A stretch of 33,868 nt of DNA from an uncultured Candidatus Melainabacteria bacterium (GTDB lineage Bacteria > Cyanobacteriota > Vampirovibrionia > Gastranaerophilales > Gastranaerophilaceae), in NCBI GenBank assembly GCA_934754735.1, contig CAKVJE010000009.1, forward strand, positions 1 through 33,868. The letters run 5' to 3'. The notes below the pieces were generated by a model. It was not told the DNA's origin. It made no database searches and was given only the letters and a program-made list of their open reading frames with translations. Position numbers and translations under genes: made by a program. Below, one piece after another: positions 14,797 to 23,175 of this stretch (positions within the stretch are counted from its first letter, which is position 1; each line of letters starts with the position of its first letter).

Positions 14797-17497
14797 CTAC
14801 ACAAGATAAATGTCCGTTTTTCTTTTCTTCTTCAAATCTTGGTGAAAGCCAGCCGGATTTGTAACCAGCATAACCTAAACCAACAAGGCCTAATGCTCCA
14901 GCTGTAATCATGGCAGCTTTTTTGTTAGCTTTAAACCAACGTTTCATTCCGGCACCATTTACCTTTGTACCATTACCACCTTCTGTTAATCCTGAGAAAT
15001 CAAGTTTAATCAATTCTTTTTCTGAAATATTTTTACCTTGGTTCTTAAAATGATATTTAGAGTATAATTCACCAGAAGATGTGTGTGTAGAACTCATCCA
15101 ACCATTACCCAACCAAGTGGTATCACCTTTTATTTGATTGGCTAAAATTGTTTCTGCGTTTTTATTATTTCTATCCGTAATCAATGCTCTTTCCAAGCAT
15201 TCTGCCATTTCATCAGAAATTACAGAATCGCGTAGGGTTTTCAAAGCTTTTTGATATTTATCGTTTCCTTCCAAAGTTTCATTTAATAATTTCTCCGGAA
15301 TATCTTCATTTATTTTACCTTTGTATTCTTTTGATATTTCTTCAATTACAGATTTTTTTACTTTTTCAAATGATTTTTTTGCATCTTCATTAGCTGCGCT
15401 CAAGGCAGTCTCTTCTGTCATAAAGTATTCATGTTTGCCTTTGTATGCATCCATTAAAGCCGCCTCTTTTTCGATAGAAGGATCAAAATTCTTTTGAGCC
15501 ATACCTTGAACATTTGGAACAATTGGTGTACATAATGCTTTTTTAGCTTCCAAATCTGTTAGCTCACAAGGCGCAAATCTTGAAGGTAATAATGCAACAT
15601 CACTAGCCATTGCAAAATCTTTACCAGGAGTCCAACCATCCATTAACACCATTCTTCCTTTTAATGCTGGTTTTTCTGCTAACAATTTGAATTTTTCAAC
15701 AGTTTGAGGCTCGTTAGTCATATCACCACCAAATAATAATAACGCGTCTGGATCTTTTTTTGCATATTTTTCAAAAGAATCGATTACAGTATCCATACCT
15801 TTTTGGAAATCTCCACGAGCCCAGTTTATAATTAATTTTACATCTTCACCTTTTTTTAGTTTATCAATATATTCTTTAGAAATTTCACCATAAATACTAG
15901 CAGTTCTACTTGGGAGGCCTGTCACTATTTCCATTCTGCCGGTATTAGCTTTTCCCCACTCATTTTTTGTACTATCAAAAGATTGCGCATCAATAAATTT
16001 TTTATCAAATCGTTCTAAAAGGTTAATTTTGTTTTGTCTTTTGATTTCTCTAACAGATTTCAAATCTGTTTTATTAGGATCAAAAACTTGGAATTTCTTA
16101 ACTACAGTTTCAGTTCCATCTGCAAGTTTAAGTTTTACATCATTTTTGTAACCAGGTTGCAGAATTGTATCTTTAAATGGTGTAACATTTGGGTCTGTTA
16201 ATGGGTTAACCAAACCTTTAAATCTACCTAATTCATCAAGTTTTTTTAGTTCCTCGTATAATGGTGAAACTAATTTATTTGTTATGATAGAATCGTGATA
16301 ACCTTCTGAAACAGTTGTTAACATTGGAGAATAACCAACAGTTGCATAGTGAACCGGTACTGAAAATGCATTCATACCGCTACTTTTTTTGTAAAAATTC
16401 TTTAAAACAGTTTCTTGCAAAAATTGTTCTTCGCTACCAGTTCTCAATGCATCAATATATTCTTTACTATTAATAAGTTTTGTCAATTCTTCTTTTGTTG
16501 CGCCTAAGTTCACAATAGCTTGTCTAGCACCCATTTCTTGGATGTAACCTCTGTTCATGTTGTGCCCAACACCGCCTAATGATTTATCTAACCAATATGA
16601 ATCACCCGCCGCATTCTTTTGAGCTGCATAGTGCATTGTAAACATTGCTTGACCATCTGAACATAGAATATATTTAGGGTCAACGCCAAGTTTTTCTTTT
16701 AAAGCAGGAAGAAGTTCTACAGACGCTTTGTCGAATTTTGCATAATCTTGACCCTTCCAACCAGAAGAGAATCTTTTTTCTAATTCTGTACCACTAGCGG
16801 AAGCATAGCTCTTATCGCCGGCATATTGTTTTGGCATGCTTGCTGTAGAATCGACAAAAGTAAATACAAATTCTAATTTATCTTGTAATGCTTTTGACAT
16901 ACCTTTACCATTCATAACATTTGCAAGATGTTCATCTTTTTTTGCTCTAAATAGTTTGATAGGAACATCTTTTTCAAATCCCCAATCCATTTTTGAAGAT
17001 TGAAGTTCTTCTAAAAGAAAAATATTATTCTTTTCTTTTTCTAGAAAAGTTGGTATATCAGTCGCATTATTTAGCGCTTTACCTGTTATAAACGGAGTTC
17101 CTTCTTTCCCTTTAAATGGGTGTCCTTCCGGCAAATTATTTGGAATATATCTTACTTTTACATCTTGTGTCAAAGGTTGTGTTACATTACCGGCTTTATC
17201 AACGCTTTTTTTATAAGTAACTTCTTGATTGTACATTGGAATTATTTTTACAATCTTATCAACATCTTTTTCTAAAAAGTTATAATCATTAACAACAGTA
17301 CCAACACCACCTCCATTAAATCCAAACAACGGTTCTTCTGCTACTACGTGAGCAATATGACGGGGGTTCCCGCTTCTGAATGATATCATCGACATCCCAT
17401 TTGGAATATTCACACCTTGTGGTTGTTCTGACTTTACATTTTTTGCATTTCTTGCTCTTAAAGCAGAATAATCAGTACCTATCGCGTTAATCTTCAT
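14792..17497 (-). CDS. divergent GT5 glycogen/starch-synthase-like protein with N-terminal motif and C-terminal TM, 901 aa
   Basis: A GT-B glycosyltransferase related to GlgA. The N-terminal donor loop is 'FGFNGGGVGTVV' (58-69), where the usual Lys of KxGGLGDV is Asn. 'NWARGDFQKGMD' (558-569) keeps the Arg and Lys (R561, K566) that contact the donor. 'PSRFAPCELTDLEA' (638-651) replaces the family Glu of PSRFEPCGL with Ala. A ~200-residue extension follows, then a TM helix at 861-878. The N-terminus carries 'MISFRSG' (F40). The start at 17497 (MKINAIG) follows AAGGAG; the frame runs 16 codons further without support. Classical GlgA is about 480 residues, soluble and untagged. The glucan role is inferred; loss of two key residues may mean an altered donor or lost activity. 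Confidence 0.8.
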   Translation of the reverse strand: MKINAIGTDYSALRARNAKNVKSEQPQGVNIPNGMSMISFRSGNPRHIAHVVAEEPLFGFNGGGVGTVVNDYNFLEKDVDKIVKIIPMYNQEVTYKKSVDKAGNVTQPLTQDVKVRYIPNNLPEGHPFKGKEGTPFITGKALNNATDIPTFLEKEKNNIFLLEELQSSKMDWGFEKDVPIKLFRAKKDEHLANVMNGKGMSKALQDKLEFVFTFVDSTASMPKQYAGDKSYASASGTELEKRFSSGWKGQDYAKFDKASVELLPALKEKLGVDPKYILCSDGQAMFTMHYAAQKNAAGDSYWLDKSLGGVGHNMNRGYIQEMGARQAIVNLGATKEELTKLINSKEYIDALRTGSEEQFLQETVLKNFYKKSSGMNAFSVPVHYATVGYSPMLTTVSEGYHDSIITNKLVSPLYEELKKLDELGRFKGLVNPLTDPNVTPFKDTILQPGYKNDVKLKLADGTETVVKKFQVFDPNKTDLKSVREIKRQNKINLLERFDKKFIDAQSFDSTKNEWGKANTGRMEIVTGLPSRTASIYGEISKEYIDKLKKGEDVKLIINWARGDFQKGMDTVIDSFEKYAKKDPDALLLFGGDMTNEPQTVEKFKLLAEKPALKGRMVLMDGWTPGKDFAMASDVALLPSRFAPCELTDLEAKKALCTPIVPNVQGMAQKNFDPSIEKEAALMDAYKGKHEYFMTEETALSAANEDAKKSFEKVKKSVIEEISKEYKGKINEDIPEKLLNETLEGNDKYQKALKTLRDSVISDEMAECLERALITDRNNKNAETILANQIKGDTTWLGNGWMSSTHTSSGELYSKYHFKNQGKNISEKELIKLDFSGLTEGGNGTKVNGAGMKRWFKANKKAAMITAGALGLVGLGYAGYKSGWLSPRFEEEKKNGHLSCVG

Positions 17498-17931
17498 AGA
17501 TAACTCCTTACACACATTAATTGTTCTATATATACAAACACTCACACAAAAAAAAACTTGCTAGAATATCTTGGTTTGTTAAGATATGTAAAGTAAATTT
17601 TTATTAAGTTCTGGCTAAATTAATTCTAACAAAACGCAAATTTTATTGCAATAGGTTAATTGGAAATATAATACTGTATTGCTTAAGTGAAAAATGTAAT
17701 TGCTTCAAGAAGAAAAAATTAAAATTGATACAAATTGCTTGAAATATACTAACTGTAAATCTTTGACCACGTTTGTGCAAGAATCTATTTAGAAAAACAA
17801 ATGTAACAATATGTAAATAAGCTTAGACTTTGAAGCAATTTCTCATTAAGAAAATACTTTACATGATTATAAAGTGTAGTGTTTTAACAAAGTGGCAAAA
17901 TTGCACTTGTTAATCGTGTGTATGGTAGAAA
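17498..17931. other. divergent intergenic region between the GT5-like and HD-GYP-like genes
   Basis: AT-rich with no ORF of note. It holds the HLR1 site (17800-17817) and an 11-bp inverted pair AATTGCTTCAA (17698-17708) / TTGAAGCAATT (17830-17840), with a third partial copy AATTGCTTGAA near 17733. A possible -10 TATAAA lies near 17871. It presumably contains both divergent promoters. Confidence 0.6.
17800..17817 (-). promoter_or_regulatory. perfect HLR1-type (RpaB) binding site
   Basis: The minus strand reads TTTACATATTGTTACATT, an exact match to the HLR1 consensus (G/T)TTACA(T/A)(T/A)NN(G/T)TTACA(T/A)(T/A) bound by RpaB in cyanobacteria. It lies 115 bases upstream of the HD-GYP-like gene and about 300 upstream of the GT5-like gene. 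rpaB itself is 3.5 kb away. Confidence 0.6.
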
Positions 17932-18681
17932 ATGAATTATATTAATCCGATATTCAATAGCATTAATATCCCCCAAATTCGTTTTAGAGCGACCGCGCCA
18001 AATACTTATTTTGACGTAACTTCGCCACGTAAGGATTCGTTTAATTCAAATCCTTTGTATGATAATTTTGCGAACAAAAATACAATAACTCAACTTGCAA
18101 AATCCAATCCGCAAGTTATGCAAATTTTGCGGGAGAATAAAATTCCTTTAAAAGTTAACATGAAGGAGCTTGAAGATTTAAAGAATGGACATTTAATGGA
18201 TACGCGTGTTACAGCTGCAAAAATGTATTCGGCACTTCCGCAAAATATGAAAGAGCAAGTAAATCTGATGGATTTGCAACAAGCTGCAATGCTTCATGAT
18301 TATGGAAAAGCTTTGATTCCAGAAAAGATTTTAAACAAAAACGGCAAATTAACAAACGAAGAAAAGAAAATCATGGATTTGCATTCAGAGTTGGGTTACG
18401 AGCTTTTGAAACAACAAGGCGTTAAACAGAATGTTTTAAATTTGATAAAATATCACCACCAAAATCCGCAGGGAACAGGTTATCCGAGTGTAGGTGAAGA
18501 TTATACGCATGATATTTCTGCACAAATTTTGGCAACTGCGGACAAATATTCTGCATTGAGAGAAAAACGCAGTTATAAAGAACCTTTAAGCAGAAATGAT
18601 GCATTAGAAATTATTAACGAGGATGTAGAAAACGGTCAAATCGCACCGGAAATTTACACAGCATTAGAAAAAACTGTATAA
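17932..18681 (+). CDS. HD-GYP-like phosphohydrolase domain protein with N-terminal motif, 249 aa
   Basis: The first 20 residues carry 'IRFRAT' (F18). From about 75 on the protein is an HD domain: a first His in 'NGHLMDT', the metal pair in 'LHDYGKALIPEKILNKNG', 'LHSELGYELL', 'YHHQNPQGTGYPS' and 'ILATADKYSAL'. The HHxN...GTGYP stretch fits the HD-GYP subclass, which cleaves cyclic di-GMP in many bacteria, though it also occurs in proteins with other phosphohydrolase roles. It has no sensor, receiver or TM domain. The start has GGTAGAAA upstream. It lies 50 bases before a second motif-bearing gene and downstream of the HLR1 site. Confidence 0.85.
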   Translation: MNYINPIFNSINIPQIRFRATAPNTYFDVTSPRKDSFNSNPLYDNFANKNTITQLAKSNPQVMQILRENKIPLKVNMKELEDLKNGHLMDTRVTAAKMYSALPQNMKEQVNLMDLQQAAMLHDYGKALIPEKILNKNGKLTNEEKKIMDLHSELGYELLKQQGVKQNVLNLIKYHHQNPQGTGYPSVGEDYTHDISAQILATADKYSALREKRSYKEPLSRNDALEIINEDVENGQIAPEIYTALEKTV

Positions 18682-18731
18682 AAATTGTTTTTTAGGTAGC
18701 AAATTTATTTTTTACAGGTTTTATTAATGGT

Positions 18732-19610
18732 ATGGAAATTCAAAATCAATATATCAACCCAAATTTTCGCGCAGGTTTAACTTCAGCGATGCGAAGCGAG
18801 ATACGTTCTGTAGATGTTGCGAAAGTTTCTGAAGCTCTACAAAAACAAGGAATTCAATCAGATTTTAAAGGCAACAAGATGTTAGCGTGGTGTTCATTAA
18901 AATCTGTTGAAATTATTAATGAGATTAATAAACGCTTTGGTGCTAAATTAGGTTTGCCAAAAGGGATTTTTGTTGAGGATTTTACAAAAAATCCGTTTGA
19001 AGAAAAAGAAAGTATTGGTTTTATAAATTTTATATCAACCCAAATGTGTAATAAAGGTGGGACGCCTGAAAAAACGATTTATTTTAATGAATTTGTTTCG
19101 CAAAATCATGAAGGTGGAAATTTGTTTTGGGATAATATAGATACTCTTGTTGAAGAAGTACAGGATGGTAAAAAATTATATACAACAGATTTTTTCTTAG
19201 AACCAATATTTCATGAATTTGCACATGCTATTCATGGAACGCATTTATTAGAAAAACTTTCTCCACGAAAATTAATGGAATTTTTATACACAATTGCAAG
19301 CCCTGAAAATATAGCAAGTTTTCAAGCACGAAATGGAAGTTTACTCAGAAAAAAACTTTGTGAATATGCAGCAACCTCACCCATGGAGGCAATTGCTTGT
19401 GATTTATCAAAAAGAACAATTGAATGTCTTAACAAAGACACATTAATACCTCAAAAAAGTTTTTTACCAGAAAGTCCATACAAAAATCGCTCATTCTGGG
19501 ATAGACACATTGGATTTAAACCCGAAAACAAATTAACATTTATTTTAAGAAGTTTTTGGAATGGTAAAATTCCTGAATATTTTTCTAAAATAGACATGAA
19601 AAGTATGTAA
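18732..19610 (+). CDS. putative zinc metallopeptidase with N-terminal motif, 292 aa
   Basis: The N-terminus is 'YINPNFRAG' (F12). 'FHEFAHAIHG' at 160-169 contains HExxH (161-165), and 54 residues on, 'YAATSPMEAIACDLSK' gives E219 in a gluzincin-like third-ligand position. This fits a zinc protease, as in M34/lethal-factor-like folds with 'YA..nP.E.fA'. There is no signal peptide or TM. Four Cys occur through the chain. It follows the HD-GYP-like gene on the same strand, possibly as an operon; the RBS (ACAGG) is weak. Substrate unknown. Confidence 0.7.
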   Translation: MEIQNQYINPNFRAGLTSAMRSEIRSVDVAKVSEALQKQGIQSDFKGNKMLAWCSLKSVEIINEINKRFGAKLGLPKGIFVEDFTKNPFEEKESIGFINFISTQMCNKGGTPEKTIYFNEFVSQNHEGGNLFWDNIDTLVEEVQDGKKLYTTDFFLEPIFHEFAHAIHGTHLLEKLSPRKLMEFLYTIASPENIASFQARNGSLLRKKLCEYAATSPMEAIACDLSKRTIECLNKDTLIPQKSFLPESPYKNRSFWDRHIGFKPENKLTFILRSFWNGKIPEYFSKIDMKSM

Positions 19611-19626
19611 CTACAATGGTTTAAAC

Positions 19627-20640
19627 TTAAATTATTTCTTTACCAACTATCGGTGCGATTTGTTTAATTTGTTTGTACAACAAATCATACTGCCAAGGGT
19701 AGAGTGATTGCGCGCCATCACAAATAGCTCTATCCGGATCGTGGTGAACTTCAATTATTAAACCGTCGCAACCTGCTGCAACAGCGGCTCTTGACATTGG
19801 CTCAACCTTATCTCTTAAACCTGTTGCGTGTGAAGGGTCAATTATAATTGGCAAATGACTCAATTTTTTGATTACAGGTATTGCGGTTAAGTCCAAAGTA
19901 TTTCTAGTATATTTCTCAAAAGTTCTGATACCGCGTTCGCATAAAATTACTTGGTTGTTTCCACCAGCCATAATATACTCGGCTGACATTAACCATTCTT
20001 CATAAGTAGAAGATAATCCTCGTTTAAGAATTACAGGTTTATGCGCGTGTCCTAATTCTTTCAACAAATTGAAGTTCTGCATATTTCTTGCACCAACTTG
20101 AAGAATATCTACATACTTCTCAAACAAAGGCAATTGCGAGACTTCCATAATTTCAGAAGTTACAGCCATTCCGTGGTTATCAGCAACACTTCTAATAATC
20201 TTTAAACCCTCTTCGCCCAAACCTTGAAACGCGTATGGACTTGTTCTTGGTTTAAAAGCACCGCCACGAATAATCTTAACATTAGATTCTGCTAATTCTT
20301 GAGCCGTTGCATCCATTTGGTCGTAAGATTCAACTGTGCAAGGGCCTGCGATTAAACCTGTATACTTGTCGCCAAATTTAACGCCGTTAACTTCTACAAC
20401 TGTATCTTTACCTTGACAAGCGCGGGCAGCAAGTTTATAGTTTGTAGAAAGTTTAATAACTTCATCTACACCATGCAAAAGTTCGAAGTCTCTTTGGTCA
20501 ACTTCTTTAACTCCGATAGCGTGAACTACTGTTCTTGCTTCACCGTGTGAAACTCTTGCTTCAAAGCCTTTTGATTCTATAAATAATTCTACGCGCTTAA
20601 TGTCTTTTTCAGTCGCGTGGCTGTTCATAACAACTAGCAT
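19627..20640 (-). CDS. aroF: 3-deoxy-7-phosphoheptulonate (DAHP) synthase, 337 aa
   Basis: Joins phosphoenolpyruvate and erythrose-4-phosphate, the first step of the shikimate pathway to aromatic amino acids, in the cytosol. Residues 1-70 form a ferredoxin-like regulatory domain ('MLVVMNSHATEKDIKRVE'); the rest is the class I-beta/KDPS-type barrel with 'AGPCTVES', 'RGGAFKPRTSPYAFQG', 'QVGARNMQN', 'LKRGLSST' and 'DPSHATG'. Length is typical of this form. CTGGAGG precedes the ATG. It sits behind a ~280-base leader containing the hydrophobic micro-ORF and a hairpin. It converges with the metallopeptidase gene, with only 16 bases between stops. Confidence 0.96.
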   Translation of the reverse strand: MLVVMNSHATEKDIKRVELFIESKGFEARVSHGEARTVVHAIGVKEVDQRDFELLHGVDEVIKLSTNYKLAARACQGKDTVVEVNGVKFGDKYTGLIAGPCTVESYDQMDATAQELAESNVKIIRGGAFKPRTSPYAFQGLGEEGLKIIRSVADNHGMAVTSEIMEVSQLPLFEKYVDILQVGARNMQNFNLLKELGHAHKPVILKRGLSSTYEEWLMSAEYIMAGGNNQVILCERGIRTFEKYTRNTLDLTAIPVIKKLSHLPIIIDPSHATGLRDKVEPMSRAAVAAGCDGLIIEVHHDPDRAICDGAQSLYPWQYDLLYKQIKQIAPIVGKEII

Positions 20641-20700
20641 ATTCTGTTTAACCTCCAGTTAAATATTTGGCGAAAGTTATTTCCCATATAACTATTGTAC

Positions 20701-20728
20701 TTGAAAAAAAATAAAAATGAGTTAAAAT
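20701..20728 (+). promoter_or_regulatory. possible plus-strand promoter antisense to the micro-ORF
   Basis: TTGAAA (20701-20706), 16 bases, TAAAAT (20723-20728). A transcript from here would run antisense through the whole micro-ORF. The surrounding AAAATGAGTTAAAAT is repeated nearly exactly at 20873-20887. In AT-rich DNA such matches arise easily. Confidence 0.35.
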
Positions 20729-20737
20729 AAGAATACA

Positions 20738-20764
20738 GGCAAGGGTAACGCGAATACCCTTACC
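20738..20764 (-). terminator. hairpin between the micro-ORF and aroF
   Basis: On the minus strand GGTAAGGGTA pairs with TACCCTTGCC (10 bp, one G-T) around TTCGCGT, 12 bases after the micro-ORF stop. The downstream sequence is only moderately T-rich (TATTCTTATTTT), so it may attenuate rather than stop transcription. Confidence 0.45.
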
Positions 20765-20775
20765 CGTAGCCCTAA

Positions 20776-20847
20776 TTAAAGAGCTTTGAGTATGAGAATT
20801 AGTATTATCAATAGTACTAATTCTCGTTCGTTGATTTCAACTATCAT
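20776..20847 (-). CDS. 23-residue hydrophobic micro-ORF in the aroF leader
   Basis: ATG at 20847 follows an ideal AAAGGAGG. The peptide starts with a polar 'MIVEINEREL', continues as an unbroken run of Val/Leu/Ile (about 11 residues) and ends 'KAL'. The coding DNA itself contains an 11-bp perfect hairpin, GAGAATTAGTA / TACTAATTCTC (20794-20804 / 20815-20825). It could be a leader peptide for attenuation, though the codons are Leu/Ile rather than aromatic; a type I toxin-like membrane peptide with an antisense RNA from 20701; or a small membrane protein. A strong promoter lies upstream. Translation is likely; function is open. Confidence 0.6.
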   Translation of the reverse strand: MIVEINERELVLLIILILILKAL

Positions 20848-20922
20848 TTTAACCTCCTTTCGTTGATAGTCAAAATGTGTTAAAATCTTTAGCCTGTATT
20901 CTATTTAAAAAGTACTTTCTTT

Positions 20923-20950
20923 ATTATACAAAATTTGTGATAAAAATCAA
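20923..20950 (-). promoter_or_regulatory. strong promoter for micro-ORF and aroF
   Basis: On the minus strand TTGATT (20945-20950), 16 bases, perfect TATAAT (20923-20928). The transcript would start near 20916, 70 bases before the micro-ORF. Confidence 0.7.
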
Positions 20951-21043
20951 TACATTTACATAAGAAGATGCGTCTTATCATTTATGTCTTCATTTTTCAT
21001 CTTAATTATGTTACACTAAACTAAAATAGTGTAGGGAATGATT

Positions 21044-22411
21044 ATGACAATATTTGACGAAAATTTAATTTTAGAAACCATTAATATGATTAAGCTTCAC
21101 AACTTCGATATCCGAACTGTAACGCTTACAATAAGTCTTAGAGATTGTTTGAGTGAAGATGTGAATGTCGTTTGCGACAAAATTAAATACAAATTAGACA
21201 AATATGCGCACAATCTTGTGAATTATGCAAATGATATCGAAAACGATTATTCGATTCCAATTGTAAATAAAAGAATTGCTGTAACTCCGATTTCATTGGT
21301 TGGTGAAGCTTGCAAAGTTAAAGATTACGTTAAAATTGCAAAAACGCTTGATGAATGCGCAAATAATCTTGGTGTAGATTTTGTTGGCGGGTTTTCAGCT
21401 TTAGTAGAAAAGGGATTTACACAAGGTGATAGAGCTTTAATCGAAGCAATTCCCGAAGCGTTGGCTTCTACAAGCAGATTATGTTCTTCCGTAAATGTCG
21501 GAACTTCAAAAGCCGGAATTAATATGGATGCAGTTTTAAAAATGTCCGAAACTATTAAAAAATCCGCAGAATTAACTGCTGATAAAGACGGCTTAGGTGC
21601 TGCAAAGCTTGTTGTATTTTGTAATTCTGTAAGCGACAATCCGTTTATGGCAGGCGCTTATTGCGGTTATGGAGAACCGGAATGTGCATTAAATATCGGG
21701 GTTTCCGGTCCAGGGGTTGTTAGAGCGGCAATTTTAGATTTAGACAAAAAAGCTGATTTGGGCGTTTTGTCTAACAAGATTAAACAAACTGCTTACAAAA
21801 TTACTGCTACAGGCGAATTAATCGGCCGTAAAATGGCTAAAAGATTGAATGTGCCGTTCGGTGTAATTGATTTATCGTTAGCACCAACACCTGCAATCGG
21901 TGATAGCGTTGCAGAAATCTTCCAAGCAATGGGCCTAGAACACGCAGGCGCGCATGGAACGACAGCAGCTTTGGCTATGCTTAATGATGCAGTGAAAAAG
22001 GGTGGTATTATGGCAAGCTCTTATGTTGGCGGACTTTCTGGCGCATTTATTCCTGTTTCAGAAGATGCTGGCATGATTGAAGCAGCAACAAAAGGGTATT
22101 TGACTTTTGATAAATTGGAAGCTATGACTTGCGTATGTTCTGTAGGTTTAGATATGATTGCAATCCCAGGAGATACGCCGACTTCAACAATTGCGGGTAT
22201 GATTGCGGACGAAATGGCAATCGGTATGATAAATAAGAAAACGACTGCCGTAAGATTAATTCCTGCTCCTAATAAGAAGGTTGGTGATAAAGTTGTATTC
22301 GGCGGTTTGTTGGGCGAAGCACCAATTATGAATGTAAACAACTTATCTTCAGCTGGGTTTGTAGAACGTGGTGGTAGAATTCCTGCACCTATTCACAGTT
22401 TGAATAATTAG
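21044..22411 (+). CDS. PFL family / UPF0210 (DUF711) protein, 455 aa
   Basis: Full-length member of the UPF0210 family ('[21 protein letters not shown]', shortened: '[15 protein letters not shown]'; '[15 protein letters not shown]'; '[16 protein letters not shown]'). The family has a pyruvate-formate-lyase-like fold but no glycyl-radical site, and no established reaction. The ATG at 21044 is chosen because TAGGGA ends six bases upstream; ATG at 21038 would add two residues and touches the RBS. Family members often sit next to an ACT-domain gene; here the next genes are instead a 107-residue unknown and an HxlR regulator, spaced closely enough to be an operon. Confidence 0.92.
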   Translation: MTIFDENLILETINMIKLHNFDIRTVTLTISLRDCLSEDVNVVCDKIKYKLDKYAHNLVNYANDIENDYSIPIVNKRIAVTPISLVGEACKVKDYVKIAKTLDECANNLGVDFVGGFSALVEKGFTQGDRALIEAIPEALASTSRLCSSVNVGTSKAGINMDAVLKMSETIKKSAELTADKDGLGAAKLVVFCNSVSDNPFMAGAYCGYGEPECALNIGVSGPGVVRAAILDLDKKADLGVLSNKIKQTAYKITATGELIGRKMAKRLNVPFGVIDLSLAPTPAIGDSVAEIFQAMGLEHAGAHGTTAALAMLNDAVKKGGIMASSYVGGLSGAFIPVSEDAGMIEAATKGYLTFDKLEAMTCVCSVGLDMIAIPGDTPTSTIAGMIADEMAIGMINKKTTAVRLIPAPNKKVGDKVVFGGLLGEAPIMNVNNLSSAGFVERGGRIPAPIHSLNN

Positions 22412-22435
22412 TAGAATTAAAATTAAGGATTAAAA

Positions 22436-22759
22436 ATGGCTACATTTAAAGATATGGAAGATAGTTTGAAGAGTTTTATTTTACAAGAACAGTCTGATGC
22501 GCACAACGCGCGTTCTACTAACGTTGCGAAATATAATAATATCAAAGTTTGGATGGATCCTGCAAAATATGTTCAACCGCACTTTTTTATCCGTATTTCT
22601 ATATCGGAAGCTGTTTTTAATCTTGCAGATTGTTCAAAAATTAATGGTGGACTCGGTTACGAAGAAAGATTTGTAATCAAGTGGTTTAGCAGAATGGGGA
22701 TTAAAGAAAAATTAAAAGAACTTTGGACAGACGCTGAAAAAGTTAAAGAGGACAAATAA
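22436..22759 (+). CDS. hypothetical protein, 107 aa
   Basis: AAGGA lies eight bases before the ATG. Not recognised. It is a soluble mixed-charge protein with 'KVWMDPAKYVQPHFFIRISISEA' (core 'PHFFIRISISEA') and 'GGLGYEERFVIKWF' in the middle and a Lys-rich amphipathic C-terminal helix. No metal or nucleotide motif is evident. Its stop is immediately followed by the TTG start of the HxlR gene, so the two are translationally coupled, and the PFL-family gene lies 24 bases upstream. A partner of one of these two products is likely from position alone. Confidence 0.75.
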   Translation: MATFKDMEDSLKSFILQEQSDAHNARSTNVAKYNNIKVWMDPAKYVQPHFFIRISISEAVFNLADCSKINGGLGYEERFVIKWFSRMGIKEKLKELWTDAEKVKEDK

Positions 22760-23104
22760 TTGCAGTACAAAGATTTAGCAGTTAATCCCGTTAGTGTTTT
22801 ATTGCAGCTTGTTGGCGCAAAATGGAAACTTCTTATTATTAAAGAATTATTAAAAAAAGAAATGCGCTTTGTTGAATTAAAGAAACATTTAGGTTGTACT
22901 GCAAAAGTTTTGACAAATTGCTTGAAGGAACTTGAAGAAGACGGGCTCGTTGTAAGAGAGGAGTACGAAGGATTACCGCCGAGAGTTGAATATTATTTGA
23001 CTGATATTGGCTATACTCTTCGTCCGGTTCTCGACTCTATGCAACAATGGGGCAAAGAATACAAACGCTTTAGAAAGTTGCAAGAGAAGTATAAAAATTA
23101 TTAA
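22760..23104 (+). CDS. HxlR-family winged-helix regulator, 114 aa
   Basis: The start codon is TTG directly after the previous stop, with AAAGAGGAC in range; no nearby ATG gives the full domain. The family pattern is complete: 'GAKWKLLIIKELL', 'RFVELKKHLG', 'KVLTNCLKELEEDGLV', 'PPRVEYYLTDIG' and 'VLDSMQQWG'. The Cys near the N-terminus that senses aldehydes or oxidants in some HxlR proteins is missing; Cys residues instead lie in the recognition region ('LGCTAKVLTNCL'). It probably regulates its own operon with the UPF0210 gene. Confidence 0.92.
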   Translation: MQYKDLAVNPVSVLLQLVGAKWKLLIIKELLKKEMRFVELKKHLGCTAKVLTNCLKELEEDGLVVREEYEGLPPRVEYYLTDIGYTLRPVLDSMQQWGKEYKRFRKLQEKYKNY

Positions 23105-23175
23105 ATTGCTTATTTCTTTTCTCTACAAAAGGTGCTAAATTTGCAGAAAATAGGCTTAACTTTTCTTAATATAGT

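Larger units (their letters stand above)
20730..20902. repeat. 11-bp inverted repeats bounding the micro-ORF segment
   Basis: AGAATACAGGC (20730-20740) and GCCTGTATTCT (20892-20902) are perfect complements 150 bases apart. They enclose a hairpin, the micro-ORF and its RBS, which suggests either one folded RNA or a small mobile unit. Confidence 0.65.

Noticed and set aside
20776-20847. Classical aromatic amino-acid attenuator leader
   Set aside because: The micro-ORF has no Phe, Tyr or Trp codons, and the hairpin inside the ORF does not fit the usual alternating terminator/antiterminator design.
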